Shown: positions 1 to 5,825 of the stretch, one piece after another
How positions within the stretch are numbered: position 1 is the first letter of the stretch
How the letters are laid out: each line of letters starts with the position of its first letter
Origin: Planctomycetota bacterium
GTDB taxonomy: Bacteria; Planctomycetota; Brocadiia; SM23-32
Assembly (NCBI GenBank): GCA_030604585.1
Contig: JAUVVP010000041.1
Coordinates: 1 to 9,384, forward strand
Length of the DNA: 9,384 bases
Direction of reading: 5' to 3'
Program-made: the position numbers and the translations under genes
The notes under the pieces: generated by a model
What the model was told of the DNA's origin: nothing
Databases searched by the model: none
The model's input: the letters and a program-made list of their open reading frames with translations, nothing else

Positions 1-1
1 C

Positions 2-286
2 GGCAGTTGCGGCGTGGACGGCTACTACGAGATAGACAGGCGCGCCGGCATGGACCTGGGCCGCCTCCGCCGGCGTTATCCCCGCCTCGTCCTGATCGGC
101 AACGTCAGCTCCCGGACGCTGCACAGGGGGAGCCGCCAGGACGTGGTCGCCGAGACAACGTCGTGCCTCGCGGAAGCCACCCGCAGCGGCGGCATCATCG
201 TGGGACTGTCCAACTATGCCCTGCCGGGCACCCCACCCGAGAACGTCGAGGCCATGCTGAGGACCATAGAGGAATGGGAACAGTGA
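2..286 (+). CDS. URO-D family (uroporphyrinogen decarboxylase-like) protein, C-terminal fragment
   Basis: The gene is open at the left edge, so only about the last 94 residues are present; the stop is TGA at 284-286. The visible part begins near a Cys-Gly followed by VDGYYEID. It continues through a strand ending in LVLIGNVSS and closes with GGIIVGLSNYALPGTPPENV, then a short helix with AMLRTIEEW. This order (CG-N/V-D, a beta strand, then GG-x-I with a 'P-PEN' segment) is typical of the C-terminal third of the URO-D/MtaA-CmuA TIM barrel. In accessory loci such proteins are more often corrinoid-linked methyltransferases or uncharacterised paralogues than the haem-pathway HemE, and the fragment cannot distinguish these. 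It converges on the decayed phosphodiesterase gene, from which it is separated by about 70 AT-richer bases. Confidence 0.7.
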   Translation, partial: GSCGVDGYYEIDRRAGMDLGRLRRRYPRLVLIGNVSSRTLHRGSRQDVVAETTSCLAEATRSGGIIVGLSNYALPGTPPENVEAMLRTIEEWEQ

Positions 287-356
287 TCAGCTTGTACACC
301 GTGTAAACAATGCGTCAATAATGAGATAGGAGATCAAGAACCGGCGACTGAACCTA

Positions 357-1122
357 TCACTCGGGGCGCAGCAGCTCGTGCAGCACAGCCCCTTCTTGCT
401 GCTTGAGGGGCGCCTCGCCGGCGATGTGCAGCAGCGTTGGCATCACGTCGCAGGGCAGGACGGGCGTCTTGCGCGCGCATCCCTCGCGGAACCCTTTGCC
501 GGCGGCGTAGAAGATGCCCACCTCGCCGCCCCTGCCGAACCGCGTCGTCGGCCGGCAGCTTCCGTGGTCGCCCAGATAAGGCCCGTGGATGTCGGTCACC
601 GTCTCGTCGCCGTCCACGGCCGTCGAGCGGTACAGGCTGTAGCCGGGCGCCGTGAAGTAGCGCACGTCGCCGTCCAGTTCGCTGCCCAGCCCGTAGAAGG
701 CCCCGTCCCTTCCGGGGTCGAAGACGTCCGTCATCACGTGGCGCCCGGTGCCGGGGTCCCTCCAATCCCGCAGCAGCTCGATCAACTCCCGCTTCAGCTC
801 CTCATGCTCCCGACCGGGCTCCACGATCCCCTCGGGGTCGCGGCCCTACACGTTCACGTTGAGGATCAGGAACGCCGACACGTAGGCCCTGGTCCTTGAC
901 CAATCCACGACGACCTTGCCCTGCTCGTCCCTCTCGTAGCGGATGTAACCGTGCCGGGCGAGGTATCGGTTGACCCACACGGCGCGGCGGCGTCAATCTT
1001 GTGCATGAAGAAATGGTAGAACTTGTCGAACGCATGCCACTTGGCCAGCACCGCCCTGTATCCCAGCCCGTTGATCTCTCGATCAGGGCGTCTGCCCCCT
1101 TTTCTGCGACAACGCAGGTTCG
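357..1122 (-). pseudogene. Decayed type I phosphodiesterase/nucleotide pyrophosphatase-like gene (alkaline phosphatase superfamily), C-terminal part
   Basis: Three minus-strand frames join into one recognisable protein. About 1083-1113 reads VVAEKGADALIE. About 990-1078 reads EINGLGYRAVLAKWHAFDK and then FYHFFMHKID. About 357-980 reads VNRYLARHGYIRYERD, VDWSRTRAYVSAFLILNVNV, a TAG stop at 846-848, then GRDPEGIVEPGREHEELK and onward to DVMPTLLHIAGEAP near the end. The 'GRDP-GIV-PG-E-E-LK' block and the closing 'D-PT-L-GE' block are hallmarks of the C-terminal half of this phosphodiesterase family. One reading break lies around 1075-1080. A second lies around 975-995, where the segment normally holding the Asp-His-Gly metal site seems to be missing. 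The N-terminal part with the nucleophile is absent as well. The longest intact piece (GTG at 822-824, 155 residues) lacks catalytic residues, so the gene is very probably inactive. Confidence 0.8.
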
Positions 1123-1142
1123 TTGCGCGATCCGAGGCTGCC

Positions 1143-1979
1143 TCAGCGTCTCGCGATGCCCTCTTGCTCGGCCACGGAGCGGACGTAGGCGGCGGCCAGG
1201 TCGTACTCTTCCTCCGTGGACAGGTGTTCCAGCATCAGCGGAGCGTCCGGCTCCAGCGCGTCAAGCTGCCGCAGGAACACGCCGTAGTCGAGCCCGCCGA
1301 GCCCCGGCCGGACCTCGTCCAGGTGCACCGTCAGCTTCTCGGCAAGGAGGATGTCTTTGGCATGGCAGCTCTTGATGAGCGGCCCGAGCTTCGCGAAGCA
1401 GTCCCGCAGCAGGTCCGCATTGTCGAAGTAGCGCTGGGGGCTGGTGATGATGTTGACCGGATCAAGGTGGACCGCGAACTGCTTGCGGTCAACGGCCCTG
1501 ACCAGCTCCAGATTGCTGTCTGCGGAGTCCGGGTATATCCAGGGCATCATCTCCAGCGTGTAGAAGGCGCGCGTTGGCCCGACTGCGTCGATTATGCCGC
1601 GCACGGATTCCACGATCAGGTCGAACGTCTCGGGGGTGAGGTCCCCGGCGTGCGGCCCGTCCCACCTGTGGCCGATCGAGCCGGCGATGTTGACGCAGCA
1701 GCGCGCGCCTATCATGTCGGCCAGCGCCAGCCGGCGGCGGCACAGGGCCAGGGCCTTCCGGCGCTCCTCCTCGTCGGGGCTGAGCGGGTTGCTCCACGCG
1801 CCGACCTCGGCGATGACTATGCCGGACGCCTCGGCTGCATCGCGGAAGGCGCGGACGGCCGCCTCATCGCTCGCATCATCCAGCGGGCAGTAGGCCGCGC
1901 TGTATCCCTTCCGCCTGAGCGCCGCCACCCAGGCCTGCGGATCGGAACACTCCTCGAACACCGGGCCACCAAGTCGCAT
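1143..1979 (-). CDS. Sugar phosphate isomerase/epimerase family TIM-barrel protein
   Basis: This 278-residue protein is of the xylose-isomerase-like AP_endonuc_2 barrel family, which contains hexulose 3-epimerases, hydroxypyruvate isomerase, inosose dehydratase and related enzymes. Four likely metal ligands fall at the ends of strands in the expected order: Glu143 in TLEMMPW, Asp173 in HLDPVN, His206 in SCHAKD and Glu251 in MLEHLS. A GLGGLDYGVF segment (about 226-235) matches the usual G-G-x-D-W/Y motif after the His strand. The ATG start is supported by a strong Shine-Dalgarno sequence AGGGAGGAG at 1985-1993, five bases upstream. No signal peptide is seen, so it should be cytoplasmic. It is the last gene of a minus-strand run after ribokinase (106-base gap), and its stop nearly touches the decayed phosphodiesterase. 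The substrate cannot be read from sequence. The kinase and RPE-like neighbours favour ketose epimerisation or aldose-ketose isomerisation. Confidence 0.85.
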   Translation of the reverse strand: MRLGGPVFEECSDPQAWVAALRRKGYSAAYCPLDDASDEAAVRAFRDAAEASGIVIAEVGAWSNPLSPDEEERRKALALCRRRLALADMIGARCCVNIAGSIGHRWDGPHAGDLTPETFDLIVESVRGIIDAVGPTRAFYTLEMMPWIYPDSADSNLELVRAVDRKQFAVHLDPVNIITSPQRYFDNADLLRDCFAKLGPLIKSCHAKDILLAEKLTVHLDEVRPGLGGLDYGVFLRQLDALEPDAPLMLEHLSTEEEYDLAAAYVRSVAEQEGIARR

Positions 1980-2085
1980 TCGATCTCCTCCCTGTCCAGG
2001 GACCGGCCCCTCACGGCCCCGCGCTTGAGCCTTACACGTGGATCGTGACGCCGTCCTTCAGTCTGGCCGTGCGAGGAATGAGAGC

Positions 2086-3024
2086 CTACAGGTCTATGTC
2101 CCTTTCCCGGGCGAACTGCTTGACCTCGTCCGCCGTCGGCAGGGACGGCTGCGCGCCCAGCCGCGTGACGGCCAGGGCGCCGGCTGCGTTGGCGTATTGG
2201 ACGGCCCTTGCCAGGTCGCCGTGCCGCAGGTAGTGCACCGTCACGGCCGCCGTGAAGGCATCCCCGGCGGCCGTCGTGTCAACCGCCTCCACATCGAAAG
2301 CCGGCAAGAGCCGGGCGGTGCCCTCATCATACAACAGGGCGCCCTGCCGGCCCATCTTGATGACGACGAACCTGGCCCCCGATGCCGCGGCGAGGGCCTG
2401 CGCGGCCGCTTCCGCCTCCTCGGCGGTGCCGCATTCCCTGCCCACCAGGGCCAAAGTCTCGGTCTCGTTCGGCGTGAGGATCTCCAGGCCGGGCACCTGC
2501 CCCAGGTCGAAGGGCTGCGCCGGACCGGCATCGAGAACCACGGGGATTCCCTTCTCCCGCGCCCTGCGGCAGACCTCCACGACGATCGGCTGCGGGATCT
2601 CCAGGTTGGTCATCACCGCGTCGTATGGGCGCTCGAAGGCCCGCTCAACATCCCGCTCCCCGATGGCCATGTTCGCGCCGGGGTACACGATGATGCGGTT
2701 CTGTCCCGATGCCTCCACCATGATGACGGCCAGGCCGGTCTGGCTGCCCTGGTCCACCGTCAGGGACTCGGTCGAAATGCCCTGCTCCTGGAGCCGCTCC
2801 TTCAGCTTCGTGCCGTGGGCGTCGGCGCCGATCTTCCCGACGAACGTCACGTCGGCCCCGAGCCTGGCGGCGGCCACGGCCTGGTTTGCGCCCTTGCCGC
2901 CGGGCACATAGCCGTACTCCCGTCCGATGAAACTCTCGCCTGCCAGGGGCGCCCGTTCCGTTTGCAGCACCAGGTCCATGTTGATGCTGCCCACCACCAG
3001 GATGGCGGGTGTCCTCTCCATCAT
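2086..3024 (-). CDS. rbsK: Ribokinase (PfkB family sugar kinase)
   Basis: This 312-residue PfkB-family kinase would phosphorylate ribose, or a related pentose or ketose, at the terminal hydroxyl using ATP. Residues 8-17 (ILVVGSINMD) form the N-terminal signature. GGKGANQAVAAARLG (42-56) is the sugar-binding di-glycine motif. LTPNETE (183-189) is the ribokinase-type NE motif. DTTAAGDAF (249-257) is the C-terminal PfkB signature, with Asp255 as catalytic base at the same number as in E. coli ribokinase (309 residues). An in-frame ATG 99 bases upstream would add 33 residues rich in Cys and Pro that do not look like ribokinase. I chose the ATG at 3022-3024 because GAAGGG at 3032-3037 lies seven bases upstream; the adjacent ATG at 3019-3021 is equally compatible with the family. 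It lies between the RPE-like gene and the isomerase, with gaps of about 100 bases. Whether ribose itself is the substrate is uncertain. Confidence 0.92.
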   Translation of the reverse strand: MMERTPAILVVGSINMDLVLQTERAPLAGESFIGREYGYVPGGKGANQAVAAARLGADVTFVGKIGADAHGTKLKERLQEQGISTESLTVDQGSQTGLAVIMVEASGQNRIIVYPGANMAIGERDVERAFERPYDAVMTNLEIPQPIVVEVCRRAREKGIPVVLDAGPAQPFDLGQVPGLEILTPNETETLALVGRECGTAEEAEAAAQALAAASGARFVVIKMGRQGALLYDEGTARLLPAFDVEAVDTTAAGDAFTAAVTVHYLRHGDLARAVQYANAAGALAVTRLGAQPSLPTADEVKQFARERDIDL

Positions 3025-3031
3025 AGCCATG

Positions 3032-3037
3032 CCCTTC
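3032..3037 (-). promoter_or_regulatory. Ribosome binding site selecting the ribokinase start
   Basis: GAAGGG lies seven bases before the ATG at 3022-3024. It is only one base from the in-frame ATG at 3028-3030, which is too close for initiation, so the start is set at 3024 or 3021. Confidence 0.5.
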
Positions 3038-3124
3038 GTATGAGCGTCAGACACGGTACCAGGATGCTCGTGCGGAACCCCCGCGCAGCGCGCACAGATG
3101 GCGCAAATGCCACGCGGTTCCATC

Positions 3125-3808
3125 TCAGGTGGTGGACGCCTCGACCACTTCTCTCAGGGCCGCGAAGGACTCCTCCAGGCTCCGACCTTCCATGAACAGG
3201 CTGGAGCTGCCGGCCACGAGCACGTTGGCCCCGGCCGCAATCATCCTCGGGATGTTCGCCAGGCTGACGTTCCCGTCCACCTCGATGTCCACGTCCAACT
3301 CGCGGCCGTCAATCATCGCTCTGAGTTGCGCGATCTTGTCCAGTGTGTAGGGCACGAGCTGCTGCCCAACGAAGCCCGGGTTGACCGTCATCACAAGGAC
3401 CATCTCGACAAGTTCAAGCGCATATTCGAGGCTGGAGAGCGGGGTAGCGGGATTGAGCGCCAGGCCCGGCTTTGCGCCGAAGGATCGGATCAGGTTCAGC
3501 GTCCTGTCCAGATGAGTGCACGCCTCCACGTGGACGGTTATCAGGTGGCTGCCGGCCTGGGCGAACCTTTCGATGTACCTGTCGGGCTCGGCGATCATCA
3601 GGTGCGTGTCGATCGGGATGCCGGTCATGGCGTGCACCCGCGCCTGCAACTCCGGACCGAAGGTGATGTTCGGTGTGAAATGGCCGTCCATCACGTCGTA
3701 GTGGACGTAGTCCAGCCCGAGCGCCTCGAGCTGCTCCATCAGGCCTTGCAGATTCCGGAAATCCGCACATGCCAGGCTGGGGGCGATCTTGATCCTTCGT
3801 TGCTTCAT
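3125..3808 (-). CDS. Ribulose-phosphate 3-epimerase family protein (Rpe or allulose-6-phosphate 3-epimerase-like)
   Basis: This 227-residue TIM barrel covers the full length of the family. Visible motifs are IAPSLACADF (8-17, Ser11), HYDVMDGHFTPN (36-47, with metal/catalytic His36 and Asp38), THLM (His69), HVEA (93-96), NPATP (119-123), MTVNPGFVGQQ (140-150) and EVDGN (176-180, Asp178 catalytic). These residues predict metal-dependent C3 epimerisation of a ketose phosphate such as D-ribulose-5-P/D-xylulose-5-P. Canonical Rpe has a second Gly after EVDG that helps hold the phosphate. Here it is Asn180, followed by VS, and the later phosphate loop reads AGSSSLF. From memory these features are closer to AlsE-like paralogues than to housekeeping Rpe, so the substrate may be a hexulose phosphate. 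ATG start at 3806-3808 with only a weak GGGGAT upstream. It lies 95 bases after the sulfatase and 100 before ribokinase. Confidence 0.88.
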   Translation of the reverse strand: MKQRRIKIAPSLACADFRNLQGLMEQLEALGLDYVHYDVMDGHFTPNITFGPELQARVHAMTGIPIDTHLMIAEPDRYIERFAQAGSHLITVHVEACTHLDRTLNLIRSFGAKPGLALNPATPLSSLEYALELVEMVLVMTVNPGFVGQQLVPYTLDKIAQLRAMIDGRELDVDIEVDGNVSLANIPRMIAAGANVLVAGSSSLFMEGRSLEESFAALREVVEASTT

Positions 3809-3853
3809 GGTCCGCGATCCCCGTCGAGAATCACCGGGCGCTCAAGTCCCTGA

Positions 3854-3882
3854 ACTTAATGGGACGGCGGCCTTCGCGTCAA
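3854..3882 (-). promoter_or_regulatory. Possible weak sigma-70-type promoter before the RPE-like gene
   Basis: On the minus strand a TTGACG -35 element (3877-3882) is followed after 17 bases by TTAAGT (3854-3859), a poor -10. It lies in the 95-base gap between the sulfatase stop and the RPE-like start and could give the three sugar genes some independent transcription. The -35 is good and the -10 weak, so this is tentative. Confidence 0.25.
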
Positions 3883-3903
3883 GTGGCCGCGCCGGGCAAT
3901 GCC

Positions 3904-5373
3904 TTACCACCGTTTGTCGGCGTCGTGCGGCACCACGTCGGCGGTCTCCAGGTAGAAGGTCAGCAGCCGCTCCTTCAGTTGTAGCAGCACGTCGGCGTAA
4001 TCTGGATCGTCAATCCGGTTCGTCATCTCCATCGGGTCGTGGCGCAGGTCATACAGCTCGTCAGTCTCATAGAGTCGCCGAACGTACTTGAAGTCGTGCG
4101 TGCGGCACATGACGGCCTTGGTGTGCTCCGGGCCTTCCTGGTGCTGAAGGCAGATGCGGGGCCAGTAGAGGCCGTCGGGGTCCGAGCCGCTCTCGCGTTC
4201 CATGCAGTGGGTCTCCCCGTGCAGGCGGCCGCCCTCGCAGAAGACGGCGTCCCGGTGCTCGTCCGTCTCGCCCCTCAGCAGCGGCACGAGAGAGCGGCCG
4301 AACTGCGTGTAGCCGGGCTCGACGCCCGCCAGCTCGAAGGCGGTGGCCGGGAAGTCAACCAGCTCGACCAGCGCGTCACTCACGCGTGGCCGCACCTCCA
4401 CCCATGCCGGCGGCTTGATGACGAACGGCACCCGCGTGAGTACGTCCTCGAAGGTGTTCTGCGCCTTCTCGACCAGGCCGTAGTCGCCCGTGAAGTCGCC
4501 GTGGTCGCTGAAGAAGAAGACGGCCGTATCATCGTAGATGCCGGCCTCCCTCAGGGCGTCCATCACGAGGCCGAACTGGTGGTCAACGCGCGCGCACATT
4601 CCATAGTAGGTGGCGCGCAGCTCCGTCCAGCGTTCCTCAGTCCAGCCGTGGAGCCCCTGGTTCTCGTGGATGCCCTTCAGGAGGCTGGGTTTGCCGGCCC
4701 AACTCCGCGGCGTGGGGATGCGCGGCGGCACCTTGCGCCGGTCTATCATCGAGTACCACGGCTCCTCGACGGCGTAGGGCGGATGCGGGTAAGTGAGCGG
4801 CAGGTAGATGCAGAGCGGCCCGTCCTCCGGCGCGTTCTTGACGAGGTCCACGGCGCCCTGCACCATAGCCCAGTCGCCGTCGTAGTAGATGTCCTCTCCG
4901 CCGGTGTCCAGCTTGCCCACGTAGAAGGAGTAGAAACTGTCGCCGCCCTTCGGTCCGCGCCACTGGTCGGCACGGTCCATCGCCCACATGGGCTTGGGGC
5001 GGCGCTCGGGGGCGTACTTCACGTCGCAGTAGGGGTCCTGTGAGAACTGCGCCTGCGTCAGGTCATTCTTGCCGCCCCACCAGACGAAGTAGCCCGCGTC
5101 CTTGAGGACCTTCAGCAGCACGGGCTCGTCCCGGCGCAGCATGTGGTGCATCGTGCGGTGCCCGCGCACGTGGGGATACCAGCCGGTCATGAAGGAACAC
5201 CGGCTCGGCGTGCAGACCGGGTTCTGGGTGAAGGCGTGGCGGAACGAGACGCCGTCGCTGCCGGCCATGCGGTCCAGGTTCGGCGTCACCGCGCATGGGT
5301 TGCCCAGGTGGGCGAGCGCCTCGCCGCGCCACTGGTCGGGATTGAAGATGACGATGTGGGGGCGCTTGCTCAA
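3904..5373 (-). CDS. Sulfatase (formylglycine-dependent, type I, Cys type)
   Basis: This 489-residue type I sulfatase would hydrolyse a sulfate ester. The N-terminal strand IVIFNPDQWRGEAL supplies metal ligands Asp13 and Gln14 (the 'DQ-x-R' variant rather than Asp-Asp). Cys54 in VCTPSRCSFMTG (53-64) fits the C-x-P-S-R signature and would be converted to formylglycine. Lys102 (GGKND), His197 (YPHPPY) and SDHGDFTGDYGLVEK (289-303, with Asp290, His291 and Lys303) supply the remaining active-site groups. The C-terminal subdomain ends with a typical LYDLRHDPMEMTN segment (440-452). The start codon is TTG at 5371-5373, backed by GGAGGG eight bases upstream and by a promoter immediately before. No signal peptide is evident, so it may be cytoplasmic and act on imported oligosaccharides. 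The likely substrate is a sulfated glycan, though phosphonate or choline-sulfate-type substrates cannot be ruled out. It heads the run with RPE-like, ribokinase and isomerase genes. Confidence 0.93.
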   Translation of the reverse strand: MSKRPHIVIFNPDQWRGEALAHLGNPCAVTPNLDRMAGSDGVSFRHAFTQNPVCTPSRCSFMTGWYPHVRGHRTMHHMLRRDEPVLLKVLKDAGYFVWWGGKNDLTQAQFSQDPYCDVKYAPERRPKPMWAMDRADQWRGPKGGDSFYSFYVGKLDTGGEDIYYDGDWAMVQGAVDLVKNAPEDGPLCIYLPLTYPHPPYAVEEPWYSMIDRRKVPPRIPTPRSWAGKPSLLKGIHENQGLHGWTEERWTELRATYYGMCARVDHQFGLVMDALREAGIYDDTAVFFFSDHGDFTGDYGLVEKAQNTFEDVLTRVPFVIKPPAWVEVRPRVSDALVELVDFPATAFELAGVEPGYTQFGRSLVPLLRGETDEHRDAVFCEGGRLHGETHCMERESGSDPDGLYWPRICLQHQEGPEHTKAVMCRTHDFKYVRRLYETDELYDLRHDPMEMTNRIDDPDYADVLLQLKERLLTFYLETADVVPHDADKRW

Positions 5374-5381
5374 TTGACCAG

Positions 5382-5387
5382 CCCTCC
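5382..5387 (-). promoter_or_regulatory. Ribosome binding site for the TTG-initiated sulfatase
   Basis: GGAGGG lies eight bases upstream of the TTG at 5371-5373. No ATG or GTG upstream in this frame has a comparable site, and the protein from TTG begins MSKRPHIVIF, which is where the sulfatase fold normally begins. Confidence 0.6.
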
Positions 5388-5401
5388 GTGTGGAAGCCCG
5401 G

Positions 5402-5429
5402 ATTATAGTGCGTTCTCGCCCTCACGCAA
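5402..5429 (-). promoter_or_regulatory. Sigma-70-type promoter driving the sulfatase run
   Basis: On the minus strand a -35 of TTGCGT (5424-5429) is separated by 16 bases from a perfect -10 TATAAT (5402-5407). Transcription would start near 5395, leaving a short leader of about 20 bases that contains the GGAGGG ribosome binding site before the TTG codon. The position and fit are good. The -35 keeps only the conserved TTG. Confidence 0.55.
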
Positions 5430-5447
5430 GCGCGCAGTGCCGGCACG

Positions 5448-5825
5448 GCGCCGTTGACCGGGTGGGGCGCCTGCGGCAGAATGAGGGCCGCGTCTCCGCC
5501 CGGTGGGGGACACGGGCCCGACGTCCTGTACCGGACGCTCTGGCTGGTGGATCACCAGCGGGCCGTGCTCTCGGAGGACATCTTCGCCTTAGACCTCGGG
5601 CCTCTCGCCGATGGTGAATCTGGCCCACCGGATGCTGGAGATGTCCACCCAGTCCGTGGCGAAGATGAAGTTCGGCAGCGACCTCGTGACCGCCGAACCC
5701 CTCAAGACGCCGGACTTCCTACTGATCATCCGCGAACTGGCCATGGAAGACGTCAGCGGACGCTTCTCCAACATGGCGGCGATGATCCAGATCGCCACTG
5801 GCCGGTCACGGCCATCTCGAGCCGG
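5448..5825 (+). pseudogene. Frameshifted plus-strand coding remnant of unknown family
   Basis: Three consecutive plus-strand frames carry the codon bias of this genome in turn. About 5446-5510 reads VDRVGRLRQNEGRVSARWG. About 5517-5610 reads PDVLYRTLWLVDHQRAVL then SEDIFALDLGPLADG. About 5611-5810 reads MVNLAHRMLEMSTQSVAKMK, then FGSDLVTAEPLKTPDFLLII and RELAMEDVSGRFSNMAAMIQ. The third base is almost always G or C in each piece and the minus-strand readings look like shadows. The natural reading is one gene broken by at least two frame changes and cut off at its 3' end against the BNR_4 gene, whose stop is at 5826. I do not recognise the family. The last piece, from ATG 5611, could still encode a short protein, but it has no clear ribosome binding site and would read through the end of the neighbour. 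Confidence 0.45.
5799..5814. other. Short perfect stem-loop just past the BNR_4 stop
   Basis: TGGCCG and CGGCCA form a six-base stem around a four-base loop. It lies 12-27 bases downstream of the minus-strand BNR_4 stop. There is no T-tract on the minus strand, so it is not a convincing intrinsic terminator. It might stabilise the 3' end of the mRNA or be incidental. Confidence 0.25.

Noticed and set aside
1023..2048. Long plus-strand open frame (341 codons) opposite the isomerase
   Set aside because: It is antisense to a protein with clear metal-ligand motifs and a strong ribosome binding site. Its composition (rich in R, G, V and H) is typical of a GC-rich shadow frame.
2038..3195. Long plus-strand open frame (385 codons) opposite ribokinase
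   Set aside because: The minus strand encodes unmistakable ribokinase motifs. The plus-strand reading has no recognisable domain or start signal.
3865..3890. GCGGCC/GGCCGC inverted repeat after the sulfatase as a terminator
   Set aside because: The stem is only six bases with a 12-base loop and no T-tract, and the next gene of the same run starts right after it.
4039..5043. Plus-strand open frame (334 codons) opposite the sulfatase
   Set aside because: It is a shadow of the sulfatase, with no domain features of its own.
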